Of a stretch of 7,195 bases of DNA, positions 1-5,578 are shown piece by piece. Numbering within the stretch: position 1 is the stretch's first letter; each line of letters opens with the position of its first letter. The notes under the pieces were generated by a model. It worked only from the letters and a program-made list of their open reading frames with translations, was not told where the DNA came from and ran no database searches. Made by a program: the position numbers and the translations under genes. The DNA is taken from positions 1-7,195 of the forward strand of contig JAISPT010000078.1 of the NCBI GenBank assembly GCA_031274715.1, given 5' to 3'. Source of the DNA: Azonexus sp. (GTDB lineage: Bacteria; Pseudomonadota; Gammaproteobacteria; Burkholderiales; Rhodocyclaceae).

Positions 1-77
1 CCCCTCGCCCGCTGGGCGGGAGAGGGGAGGCACATCCCTCCTCTCTCCCACATGTGGGAGAGAGGCCGGGAGAGAGG
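1..77. repeat. Two GC-rich palindromes of a dispersed intergenic-repeat type
   Basis: Two inverted repeats sit side by side. The first (1-27) has 12-base arms, CCCCTCGCCCGC and GCGGGAGAGGGG, with one mismatch around the loop TGG. The second (40-65) is a perfect 26-bp palindrome centred on CATG at 51-54, with core CCCACATGTGGG. A further GGGAGAGAGG copy follows at 68-77. CTCTCCC/GGGAGAG palindromes of this kind are common as dispersed repeats in beta- and gammaproteobacterial genomes (general knowledge). Copy number here cannot be judged from one window. The element may continue past the left edge. Confidence 0.6.
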
Positions 78-246
78 GCACGGGGGAGGAAGAAACATCT
101 GCTTCGTCCCGGTCTGCGCATTGCCCAAGCCTTTCGCAACAATCTCTCAAACGCGGCGCCAGCAAGGCCCCGAAGCGTTGCGTCGCGGCCTCGTCGGGCA
201 GGTGATGAATGGTGGCAACAGCGGCGGTAACATCGGGGCTATGCAC
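1..246 (-). pseudogene. tsaE: tsaE N-terminal fragment, interrupted (t6A synthesis ATPase)
   Basis: A minus-strand frame starts at GTG 246-244, with a GGAG ribosome site (plus 255-258) eight bases upstream. Residues 15-34 read HLPDEAATQRFGALLAPRLR. This matches my memory of the N-terminus of TsaE, the ATPase that works with TsaB and TsaD to make N6-threonylcarbamoyladenosine in ANN-decoding tRNAs. TsaE should then show a beta strand and the P-loop GDLGAGKTT. Instead, after about position 145 the reading turns into unrelated residues (RDCCERLGQCADRDEAD) and then into the palindromic repeats. The frame has no stop to position 1 (82 codons), but no P-loop appears in any frame. The context fits: in E. 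coli queG is divergent from the nnr-tsaE-amiB cluster. Either the gene is broken, or an insertion separates this start from the rest outside the window. The identification rests on about 20 residues. Confidence 0.5.
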
Positions 247-1287
247 GATCAGGACTCCACGGTGGATTACGCGGCGCTGCGCGAGGAAATCCGCACCGCC
301 GGCAGAAAACTCGGCTTTGCCGCCATCGGCGTCGCCCGCGCCGAGCCGGGGCCGGCCGTCGACCGGCTGCACGCCTGGCTGGCCGAGGGCTGCCACGGCG
401 AGATGGATTATATGGCCCGCCATGCCGAACTGCGCGCCCAGCCGCAGCAGTTGCACCCGGGCACGCTGACGGTAATCTCGGCGGCACTCGACTATCTGCC
501 GCCCGAGCGGAGCGCGCCCGACCCCGCGCAGGCGGCGATTTCGCGCTACGCCCAAGGCCGCGACTACCACAAGGTAGTGCGTGGCCGCTTGCAGAAGCTG
601 GCCAACGCCATCACTGTCCTCGCCGGTCCTTTCGGCTACCGCGTTTTTTCCGACTCGGCACCGGTCATGGAAGTCGAATTCGCTAGCCAGGCCGGCCTCG
701 GCTGGCGCGGCAAGCACACGCTGCTACTATCAAAGCAGGGCTCCTGGCGCTTTCTCGGCGAAATCTACAGCGACCTGCCGCTACCGCCCGATGTACCGGT
801 CGCCGAGCACTGCGGCCGTTGCAGCGCCTGCCTGACGGCCTGTCCGACCGGCGCCATCGTCGCTCCCTACCGGGTCGATGCGCGGCGCTGCATCAGCTAC
901 CTGACTATCGAGCTGGCCGGCGCGATTCCCGAAGCACTGCGACCGCTACTCGGCAACCGCATTTACGGGTGCGATGACTGCCAGTCGTGCTGCCCGTGGA
1001 ACCGCTTCGCCGTGCTCGGCGACCCCGCGTTCGCGCCGCGCCACGGCCTTGATGCAGCGCGGTTGACGGAACTGTTCGCGTGGACCGGGGAACAGTTCGA
1101 GCAACGCCTGGCGGGCAACCCGATCCGCCGCATCGGCCATGAACACTGGCTGCGCAACATCGCCGTTGCGCTAGGCAACGGGCCGGCCACCGCCGTGACG
1201 GTGGCCGCGCTGCAATCCCGTGCCGCTCACCCGTCGGCGCTGGTCCGCGAACATGTTTCCTGGGCTCTGCGGCGGCTCGCCCGCTAG
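241..1287 (+). CDS. queG: Epoxyqueuosine reductase QueG
   Basis: QueG is a cytoplasmic cobalamin- and iron-sulfur-dependent enzyme that reduces epoxyqueuosine to queuosine at tRNA position 34, the last step of queuosine synthesis. From the ATG at 241 the protein has 348 residues; E. coli QueG has 379. It aligns well from the start: HGEMDYMARH (52-61), SRYAQGRDYHK (101-111), and DSAP (138-141) carrying the family's catalytic aspartate D138. The first 4Fe-4S motif is C191, C194, C197, C201. The second set is C217 (RRCISYLTIEL) with C244, C247 and C251 (GCDDCQ..CPWNR). C250 is an extra cysteine where E. coli has isoleucine. The C-terminal ~90 residues keep IRRIGHEHWLRNIAVALGN, the HEAT-like tail. 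The frame is open back to 52, and ATG 205 is possible, but family similarity begins just after 241 and the upstream bases encode the tsaE start on the other strand. No strong ribosome site is visible at 241. Confidence 0.95.
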   Translation: MHDQDSTVDYAALREEIRTAGRKLGFAAIGVARAEPGPAVDRLHAWLAEGCHGEMDYMARHAELRAQPQQLHPGTLTVISAALDYLPPERSAPDPAQAAISRYAQGRDYHKVVRGRLQKLANAITVLAGPFGYRVFSDSAPVMEVEFASQAGLGWRGKHTLLLSKQGSWRFLGEIYSDLPLPPDVPVAEHCGRCSACLTACPTGAIVAPYRVDARRCISYLTIELAGAIPEALRPLLGNRIYGCDDCQSCCPWNRFAVLGDPAFAPRHGLDAARLTELFAWTGEQFEQRLAGNPIRRIGHEHWLRNIAVALGNGPATAVTVAALQSRAAHPSALVREHVSWALRRLAR

Positions 1288-1321
1288 ACGGCTGACAACA
1301 CCGATTCCGGTCGTATACAGT

Positions 1322-1338
1322 AGGGAAAATCCCTTTTT
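1322..1338 (+). terminator. Weak hairpin plus T-run after queG
   Basis: AGGGA (1322-1326), loop AAA, TCCCT (1330-1334), followed directly by T residues through 1338. The stem is only five pairs, so it is weak as an intrinsic terminator. It lies between the queG stop (1287) and the next start (1359), where a terminator would be expected. A CATAAT (1340-1345) follows, but I see no convincing -35 box at the right distance. Confidence 0.35.
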
Positions 1339-1358
1339 GCATAATCGGAACCTTTTCC

Positions 1359-2483
1359 ATGTCTGACACCATCTTGCTCATCATTGATCTCGCCGGCTGT
1401 CAGCGCCTGTTCGACATCTTCGGCGAAGACGCGATGAACCGCGCCCTGGACGATCTCGGTCGGGCCTGCCCGGCGCTGATCGGGCATCTGCTCGCCCAGC
1501 ATGAGATCATCAAGCAAGAACATGATGATCGTCGTGGCCACTGGAGCGCCCGCTTCCGCATCGGTAACGACGAGCTGCGCGACAAGGAAGAAATCCTGAC
1601 CAGCCTGCGCGATGCCGGCCAGCAATTGCTGCGCGAAACCCTGGCCAGCATCTTCGGCAACAGTACCGGCAGTCGAATCTGCGCCAGACTCGCCTTGCTG
1701 CCCGAGGAGAACAATCCAACCGACCCGCGTTTCGTCACGGAAACCACCGACAGCAGCGATGCCGGGAATATCCGGGAAATCAAAAACATCCTTCACGCTG
1801 GCTCGCTACGCACCGTCGTCCAGCCCATCGTCCGCCTGAGCGATCGGCGGCTGGTCGGTTACGAGACTTTGTCGCGCGGTCCGCGCAACTCTCCGCTGGA
1901 ACATCCCGATCGGCTGTTCACCGCCGCCGCCGGCGCCGGCCTCTCCCTGGAGGCCGAATTGACCTGCGCCCGACTCGCCCTCGAATGCACGCAAAAACGG
2001 GTACCGGCCGGCCAATTCGTCAGCATCAACCTCGGGCCGGCGGCACTCGCCCGGGCGGTCGACTCCCTGCCACTGGCAGGACGCGACGATGTCATCATCG
2101 AAATCACCGAACATCTGCCGCTCGACGCGGCCGAGGAACTGCGCGACGCGGTCGCCCACCTGCGCAAACTCGGCCTACGCATCGCGCTCGATGACACAGG
2201 CTGCGGCTTCGCCGATCTGGAAACGGTACGGGTCCTGCAACCGGACATCGTCAAATTGTGCATTACGATCATCCGCAACGCCGCATTGGGCGACCCCTTC
2301 ATCAAGGCCATCCGCAGGACAGTGGCCCAATTGCACGAACAGAACATCCAGGTATTGGCCGAAGGGGTGGAGACCGAAGCACAGCATCAGGCGCTGGTGG
2401 GGTGCGGCATTGAACTGGCCCAAGGCTGGCTCTACGACCGGCCACAGGAACTCGACATCGCCTTCGGTCCGCAGGCTGGCTGA
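1359..2483 (+). CDS. EAL-domain protein with degenerate GGDEF-like N-terminus
   Basis: This is a 374-residue cytoplasmic protein with no membrane segment or signal peptide. The EAL domain (about 145-365) hydrolyses cyclic di-GMP in active members. Catalytic positions look intact: E169 in GYETL (the EAL signature, here ETL), N224 in SINLGP, E248 and E251 in IIEITEH, D278-D279 in ALDDTGCGF, K299 in PDIVKL, E335 in LAEGVET and Q355 in AQGWLY. Loop 6, usually DDFG(T/A)G, reads DDTGCG. Residues 1-120 resemble a GGDEF fold that has lost its site: ILLIIDLAGCQRLFDIFGEDAM resembles the usual LLxIDLDxFKxINDxxGHxxGD segment, and WSARFRIGNDEL sits where RxGGDEF should be. I infer that any activity is phosphodiesterase rather than cyclase. 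The start ATG has a GGAA about eight bases upstream. No receiver, PAS or GAF input domain is present, so the signal is unknown. Confidence 0.88.
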   Translation: MSDTILLIIDLAGCQRLFDIFGEDAMNRALDDLGRACPALIGHLLAQHEIIKQEHDDRRGHWSARFRIGNDELRDKEEILTSLRDAGQQLLRETLASIFGNSTGSRICARLALLPEENNPTDPRFVTETTDSSDAGNIREIKNILHAGSLRTVVQPIVRLSDRRLVGYETLSRGPRNSPLEHPDRLFTAAAGAGLSLEAELTCARLALECTQKRVPAGQFVSINLGPAALARAVDSLPLAGRDDVIIEITEHLPLDAAEELRDAVAHLRKLGLRIALDDTGCGFADLETVRVLQPDIVKLCITIIRNAALGDPFIKAIRRTVAQLHEQNIQVLAEGVETEAQHQALVGCGIELAQGWLYDRPQELDIAFGPQAG

Positions 2484-2522
2484 CCGCCTCCTCGCATTAA
2501 CGCTGCGCGGGACCACCACAGG

Positions 2523-2557
2523 GTAAAAGCCGGCGACGCCGCAGCACTCGGCGTCGC
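2523..2557 (-). terminator. Intrinsic terminator of the SpoIIAA-like gene
   Basis: The stem GCGACGCCG (2533-2541) pairs perfectly with CGGCGTCGC (2549-2557) around a seven-base loop. Read on the minus strand it is followed by CGGCTTTTACCC, giving a short T-run. It begins eight bases beyond the minus-strand stop at 2565. The convergent EAL gene ends at 2483, so the hairpin may also help end that transcript, though no T-run follows on the plus strand. Confidence 0.7.
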
Positions 2558-2564
2558 ACGGGGT

Positions 2565-2921
2565 TCAGGCCGTCGCTTCCTGCTCCAGCCAGGCCTTGGC
2601 CTCCTCGATGTCGTCGAAGACGGTGACATCGGCGTTGACGAAGGTCTGTGAAATCCAGGCACTCCAGGTCACCCACTGGCTATCCGTGACCACCGCCACG
2701 CGGTTGAAATCATTGGCATGGGCGCGCGAAAACTTGAGTTCCTCCCAGGCCACGTCAAGCGTCGCTCCCTGCATCTGCGTCAGGTCGAAATAGAGATCAA
2801 TCGGTCCCTCGAAACGCACCTTGTAATTGACGACCTCCTCAAATTCCTTGTAATCGGACAGCGTGAACTCGCCGAATACGGAAACGCTAACTCGGCTGGC
2901 TTGATGGTCGACGACGATCAT
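2565..2921 (-). CDS. SpoIIAA-like (STAS-type) protein
   Basis: This 118-residue soluble protein matches the SpoIIAA-like family as I know it: small alternating beta/alpha proteins with a STAS-type fold. Typical segments are FGEFTLSDYKEFEEVV (16-31), the strand IDLYFDLTQMQGATLDVAWEE (41-61), KFSRAHANDFNRVAVVTDSQW (63-83), and the C-terminal FDDIEEAKAWLEQ. Family members are mostly uncharacterised; roles in anti-sigma partner switching are suggested only by fold, and some homologues bind lipid-like ligands. There is no obvious phosphorylatable serine in the classical SpoIIAA motif. The ATG at 2921 has a GGAG (plus 2929-2932) seven bases upstream. It lies just downstream of the DMT permease on the same strand, from which a 165-bp inserted element now separates it; the pair probably once overlapped by ATGA. 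Function in this organism is unknown. Confidence 0.8.
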   Translation of the reverse strand: MIVVDHQASRVSVSVFGEFTLSDYKEFEEVVNYKVRFEGPIDLYFDLTQMQGATLDVAWEELKFSRAHANDFNRVAVVTDSQWVTWSAWISQTFVNADVTVFDDIEEAKAWLEQEATA

Positions 2922-2958
2922 GATGGGACTCCGTTGTTGTTTGGTTCAGTGTAACGCC

Positions 2959-2963
2959 AATCC
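2959..2963. repeat. Left target-site duplication AATCC
   Basis: AATCC directly abuts the left end of the 165-bp palindromic element and is repeated exactly at its right end. Five identical bases at the predicted edges would arise by chance about once in a thousand. Confidence 0.7.
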
Positions 2964-3128
2964 AGGGAAGCTCTGAATAATTCCCCGCGAGTTGGCGCAC
3001 CCGGATTGGGAATGGGATGAGAGGCGCAAAGCGCAGCAATACCGGGCGGTATTGCGAGTATTTGCAACGAAGCAGACCGCCCCAAGCCGGGATGCGACGA
3101 CCGCGAGGGGATTGTTCAGAGCTTCCCT
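2964..3128. mobile_element. 165-bp MITE-like palindromic element
   Basis: The left end begins AGGGAAGCTCTGAA and the right end, read inward on the other strand, begins with the same 14 bases; matching continues with few mismatches to about base 26 (CCCC.GCG). Deeper pairs are CCCGGATTGGG (3000-3010) with CCCAAGCCGGG (3081-3091), and GCAATACC (3036-3043) with GGTATTGC (3048-3055) around GGGC. All three share a centre near 3045.5-3046, so the whole element can fold into one long hairpin. It is flanked by AATCC on both sides (2959-2963 and 3129-3133), a probable 5-bp target duplication. It holds no transposase and no credible gene, so it would have to be moved in trans. I cannot assign the parent IS family. 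Confidence 0.8.
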
Positions 3129-3978
3129 AATCCTGTTCCAGCGGGTTGGCACGGGAAAAATGCGTGGCCGCGATGCCGGAGAGCACAATCAGCCCGATGC
3201 CCATCCATGCCGAGACGCCTAGCGTCTCTCCCCAGAGCAACATGCCGAACAGGCTGGAGAACACCACCGTGCTGTAGGCCAGCGCCGCCGCCGCCATGGT
3301 TTTGCCGCGGGCGTAGGCACGGGTCATCGCCAGTTGCGCCAGCGTGGCGAAAATGCCGACGCCGAGCAGCAAACCACCGCTCCGGGCATCAATCGGGTGC
3401 CAATCGAAAAACGGTAGCCAGGCGACGGAAGCCACGGTAGCCACCAGCGAAAAATAGAATACCGTCCGCGTTTCCGCCTCGCCGCGCGCACCCAGTTCGC
3501 GCAAGCTGAAGTAGGCCATGCCAGCCATTACACCTGAGGCCAGCCCGACCAGACCGCCAAACAGTTGATCGGCATGGAAGCTGGGCCGCAGCAGCAGCAC
3601 GACACCAACCAGGCCGATGACCACCGCGCCAAGAATGCTGCGTTGGAGACGCCAGCCGGACAGCGCCAGGTAGAGGGCGAGGAAGATTGCCGAGGTGTAA
3701 TTGAGCGTCACCGCGGTCGCCAGTGGCAGCAAGCTGATGGCATAGAAGTAGGAGAACAGCGAGGCAAAGCCGACCGTTCCGCGCGTGATCTGCCAGCGCC
3801 AGTGCGGTGTGCGCAGCGACACGCCACGCAGACGAACCAAGGCGAAACTCAGGACCAACGCAATCAGACTGCGCCAGAAGGAAATTTCGACTGCCGAGTG
3901 GGTCGCCGCCGCGAGCTTGACGCAGACGCCCATGCAGGCGAACAGCAGGCTGGCAACGAGCATCCACAGGGATTGCAT
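3127..3978 (-). CDS. DMT-superfamily (EamA) inner-membrane permease, C-terminus altered
   Basis: This 283-residue membrane protein has about ten hydrophobic helices (near 3-20, 30-50, 66-82, 86-106, 113-131, 139-158, 172-190, 200-218, 228-248, 254-274) in two repeats, the pattern of EamA/RhaT drug-metabolite transporters. RGTVGFASLFSYFYAISLLPLATAV (66-90) is typical of the first EamA repeat, and AYSTVVFSSLFGMLLWGE of the second. Members export amino acids, purines or other metabolites; the substrate cannot be told from sequence. I start at ATG 3978 because GGAG lies seven bases upstream and the first helix begins at once; the frame is open to 4044 but the extra 22 residues look non-membrane and unlike the family. 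The TAG stop is made partly by the inserted element at 2964-3128. Without it the protein would gain WRYTEPNNNGVPS and end in an ATGA overlap with the SpoIIAA-like gene. Helices are all upstream of the break, so function is probably kept. Confidence 0.88.
   Translation of the reverse strand: MQSLWMLVASLLFACMGVCVKLAAATHSAVEISFWRSLIALVLSFALVRLRGVSLRTPHWRWQITRGTVGFASLFSYFYAISLLPLATAVTLNYTSAIFLALYLALSGWRLQRSILGAVVIGLVGVVLLLRPSFHADQLFGGLVGLASGVMAGMAYFSLRELGARGEAETRTVFYFSLVATVASVAWLPFFDWHPIDARSGGLLLGVGIFATLAQLAMTRAYARGKTMAAAALAYSTVVFSSLFGMLLWGETLGVSAWMGIGLIVLSGIAATHFSRANPLEQD
3129..3133. repeat. Right target-site duplication AATCC
   Basis: This is the second copy of the AATCC duplication. It lies inside the permease reading frame: its complement GGATT gives the last Asp codon (GAT) and the T of the present TAG stop. 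Confidence 0.7.
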
Positions 3979-4052
3979 GGGAAGACTCCAGAAAGAAAAG
4001 CGTTTGCCGGCAAGGCCAGGGATGACAGCGATCGAACTCTGCAAGTACCATG

Positions 4053-4080
4053 AAAAAAGCGCCGGCTGCGACCCCGGCGC
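4053..4080 (-). terminator. Intrinsic terminator of the Rieske oxygenase gene
   Basis: GCGCCGG (4059-4065) pairs with CCGGCGC (4074-4080) around an eight-base loop. On the minus strand the stem is followed by six T residues (plus-strand A-run 4053-4058). It starts 19 bases after the oxygenase stop and separates that gene from the permease 75 bases further on, so the two are probably not one transcript. Confidence 0.85.
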
Positions 4081-4099
4081 CTAGTCTGATGACTGTCGC

Positions 4100-5233
4100 T
4101 CAGCGGCTTTCGATGGCCTGCTGCATGATCCGCCGGTAAAACTCGTGGAAGTGCTGCATGCCATCCTCCATCGGGCTCTGGTACGGACCGACCTCGTTCC
4201 GCCCCTCGGCCAGCAGAGCCAGCCGGCCGCGATCCATGCGCTCGCCGATGTCGTCGTCCTCGATAGCCGTTTCCATGTAGGCGGCGCGCTCGGCCTCGAT
4301 GAATTCGCGCTCGAAATCGACGATTTCCTCGGGGTAGTAAAACTCGACGACGTTCATGGTCTTATGCACACCCATCGGCACCAGTGTCGATACCACCAGC
4401 ACGTGCGGATACCATTCGACCATGATATTCGGGTAATAGGTCAGCCACACCGCGCCCTGCGGCGGCGTCTCGCCACGGTCACCGTAGTATTCACGGACCA
4501 CTTTCTGCCAGCGCTCGTAGACCGCCGAGCCTGACTTCAACAGCGAGGTGATACCGACCTTCTGCACCGAATACCACTCGCCGAACTGCCAGGCCAGGTC
4601 GTCGCAGGTGACGAAATTACCAAGGCCCGGGTGATAGGGCGCGACGTGGTAGTCCTCCAGGTAGACCTCGATGAAGGTCTTCCAGTTGTAATGGCACTCG
4701 TGCATCTCGACGTGGTCGAGCTTGTAGCCGGTGAAGTCGAAATCGCGAGCGGTCAGCATACCGGCGAGATCAGCGTTGGCCGAACGCGGCCCCTTGAACA
4801 GCAGGCCGTTCCAGTTTTCCAGCCGGGCCTTGTCGAGATTCAGGCAGGGATTCTGCGGGAAATGCGGCACGCCGATCAACTCGCCGCCCTGATCGTAAGT
4901 CCAGCGGTGGATCGGGCAAACTACCGGGCCGTTCAGCTTGCCGCTGCCCTGCAGCATGATCGCCTGGCGGTGACGGCAGACGTTGGACATCTGCCAGATG
5001 CCGGCGTTGGGACCGACCTCGCCGCCGTTGAGCAGCATCTGGCCGTGATCCTTCCATTCCAACGAACGGTAATCTCCCGCTTCCGGCACCATCAGCCGAT
5101 GTCCGACGTAGCCGGGACCGGCATCGAAGATCAACTGCTTCTCCAATGCATAAATCCCTTCATCGAAGTACCAGTCCACCGGCAGTTGCGAAACTGCGGG
5201 CACCAACCGGGACAACGTCGCCATATCGGACAT
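4100..5233 (-). CDS. Rieske non-haem iron oxygenase, alpha-subunit type
   Basis: This 377-residue soluble protein has the layout of ring-hydroxylating or demethylating oxygenase alpha subunits. The Rieske 2Fe-2S ligands are C86 and H88 (CRH) and C106 and H109 (CPIH). The mononuclear iron site is in NWKTFIEVYLEDYHVAPYH (183-201): H196 and H201 are the histidine ligands and D326 in EDDDI is the likely carboxylate ligand. The residue three before H196, the bridge passing electrons between centres, is E193 rather than the aspartate of naphthalene dioxygenase; carnitine oxygenase CntA also uses glutamate there. The C-terminal pattern ED..I.E....G.....G.Y also fits the family. The start at 5233 has GGAG seven bases upstream; MSDM gives an alternative ATG at 5224. 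A reductase partner is not in the window. It is transcribed divergently from xseB-ispA-dxs and has its own terminator. Substrate unknown; an aromatic, quaternary-ammonium or isoprenoid-derived compound are all possible. Confidence 0.9.
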   Translation of the reverse strand: MSDMATLSRLVPAVSQLPVDWYFDEGIYALEKQLIFDAGPGYVGHRLMVPEAGDYRSLEWKDHGQMLLNGGEVGPNAGIWQMSNVCRHRQAIMLQGSGKLNGPVVCPIHRWTYDQGGELIGVPHFPQNPCLNLDKARLENWNGLLFKGPRSANADLAGMLTARDFDFTGYKLDHVEMHECHYNWKTFIEVYLEDYHVAPYHPGLGNFVTCDDLAWQFGEWYSVQKVGITSLLKSGSAVYERWQKVVREYYGDRGETPPQGAVWLTYYPNIMVEWYPHVLVVSTLVPMGVHKTMNVVEFYYPEEIVDFEREFIEAERAAYMETAIEDDDIGERMDRGRLALLAEGRNEVGPYQSPMEDGMQHFHEFYRRIMQQAIESR

Positions 5234-5262
5234 GCCAAGTCTCCAGCCTGTTGAAAATATTG

Positions 5263-5268
5263 ATTCTA
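5263..5268 (-). promoter_or_regulatory. Candidate -10 box for the oxygenase gene
   Basis: The minus strand reads TAGAAT here, 30 bases before the ATG at 5233, a good -10 match. The best upstream -35 candidate, TTGCTC (plus 5289-5294), is 20 bases away, longer than ideal. The prediction is weak. Confidence 0.35.
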
Positions 5269-5282
5269 CCCCGAGACAGGAT

Positions 5283-5312
5283 TTGACCGAGCAACCCGTG
5301 ATGGAGTATTTT
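5283..5312 (+). promoter_or_regulatory. Candidate sigma-70 promoter for xseB-ispA-dxs
   Basis: TTGACC (5283-5288) matches the -35 consensus at five of six positions and is followed after 18 bases by TATTTT (5307-5312), four of six at -10. Transcription would start near 5319, about 20 bases before the xseB ATG. It lies in the 105-base divergent gap between the oxygenase and xseB, the only place from which this operon could be read. Confidence 0.5.
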
Positions 5313-5338
5313 TGCGTGTTTTCCTGACTTCGGACACC

Positions 5339-5578
5339 ATGGATCAGACCCCGATCGCCGACCTGAAATTCGAAACGGCACTGGCCGAATTGGAGGCCAT
5401 CGTCGCCAGTATGGAGGGCGGTCAGTTCGAACTCGAAGCTTCGATCGCCGCCTATCGCCGCGGCATGGAGCTGATGAAGTATTGCCAGGCCCAACTGGCC
5501 GATGCCGAGAACCAGATTCGCATCATTGAAAACGGCGAACTCCGGGAAGTCGACCGCACGACACTGGAGGGCCAATGA
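5339..5578 (+). CDS. xseB: Exodeoxyribonuclease VII small subunit
   Basis: This 79-residue protein is the small subunit of exonuclease VII, which with several copies bound to XseA degrades single-stranded DNA from both ends in the cytoplasm. The sequence follows the family throughout: KFETALAELEAIVASMEGG (10-28), FELEASIAAYRRGMELMKYC (30-49), and the coiled-coil stretch QLADAENQIRII. Length is normal for XseB. The ATG at 5339 is chosen over an in-frame TTG at 5312 because family similarity begins right after it; the ribosome site is poor (CGGA about five bases upstream). The stop overlaps the ispA start (ATGA). xseA is not in the window, which is usual since xseB often travels with ispA and dxs. 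Confidence 0.95.
   Translation: MDQTPIADLKFETALAELEAIVASMEGGQFELEASIAAYRRGMELMKYCQAQLADAENQIRIIENGELREVDRTTLEGQ

Noticed and set aside
52..240. N-terminal extension of queG from 52
   Set aside because: It covers the palindromic repeats and the antisense tsaE start; QueG similarity begins just after 241. Open frames arise easily in this GC-rich DNA.
905..1384. Minus-strand 159-codon frame opposite the queG end
   Set aside because: Antisense to conserved QueG residues, with an arginine- and alanine-rich low-complexity translation and no family match.
3036..3055. GCAATACC-GGGC-GGTATTGC as a regulator operator or terminator
   Set aside because: It is the apex of the larger palindromic element and is centred exactly on it, so the element explains it. 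No T-run follows on either strand.
2992..3222. Small plus-strand frame inside the palindromic element (76 codons)
   Set aside because: It lacks an ATG at its 5' end (TTG start), has no ribosome site, and runs through the element into the antisense of the permease. It has no recognisable similarity.
3565..4053. Plus-strand 162-codon frame rich in Gln, Arg and Asp
   Set aside because: It is the antisense shadow of the permease; alternating polar composition is what antisense of transmembrane helices gives.
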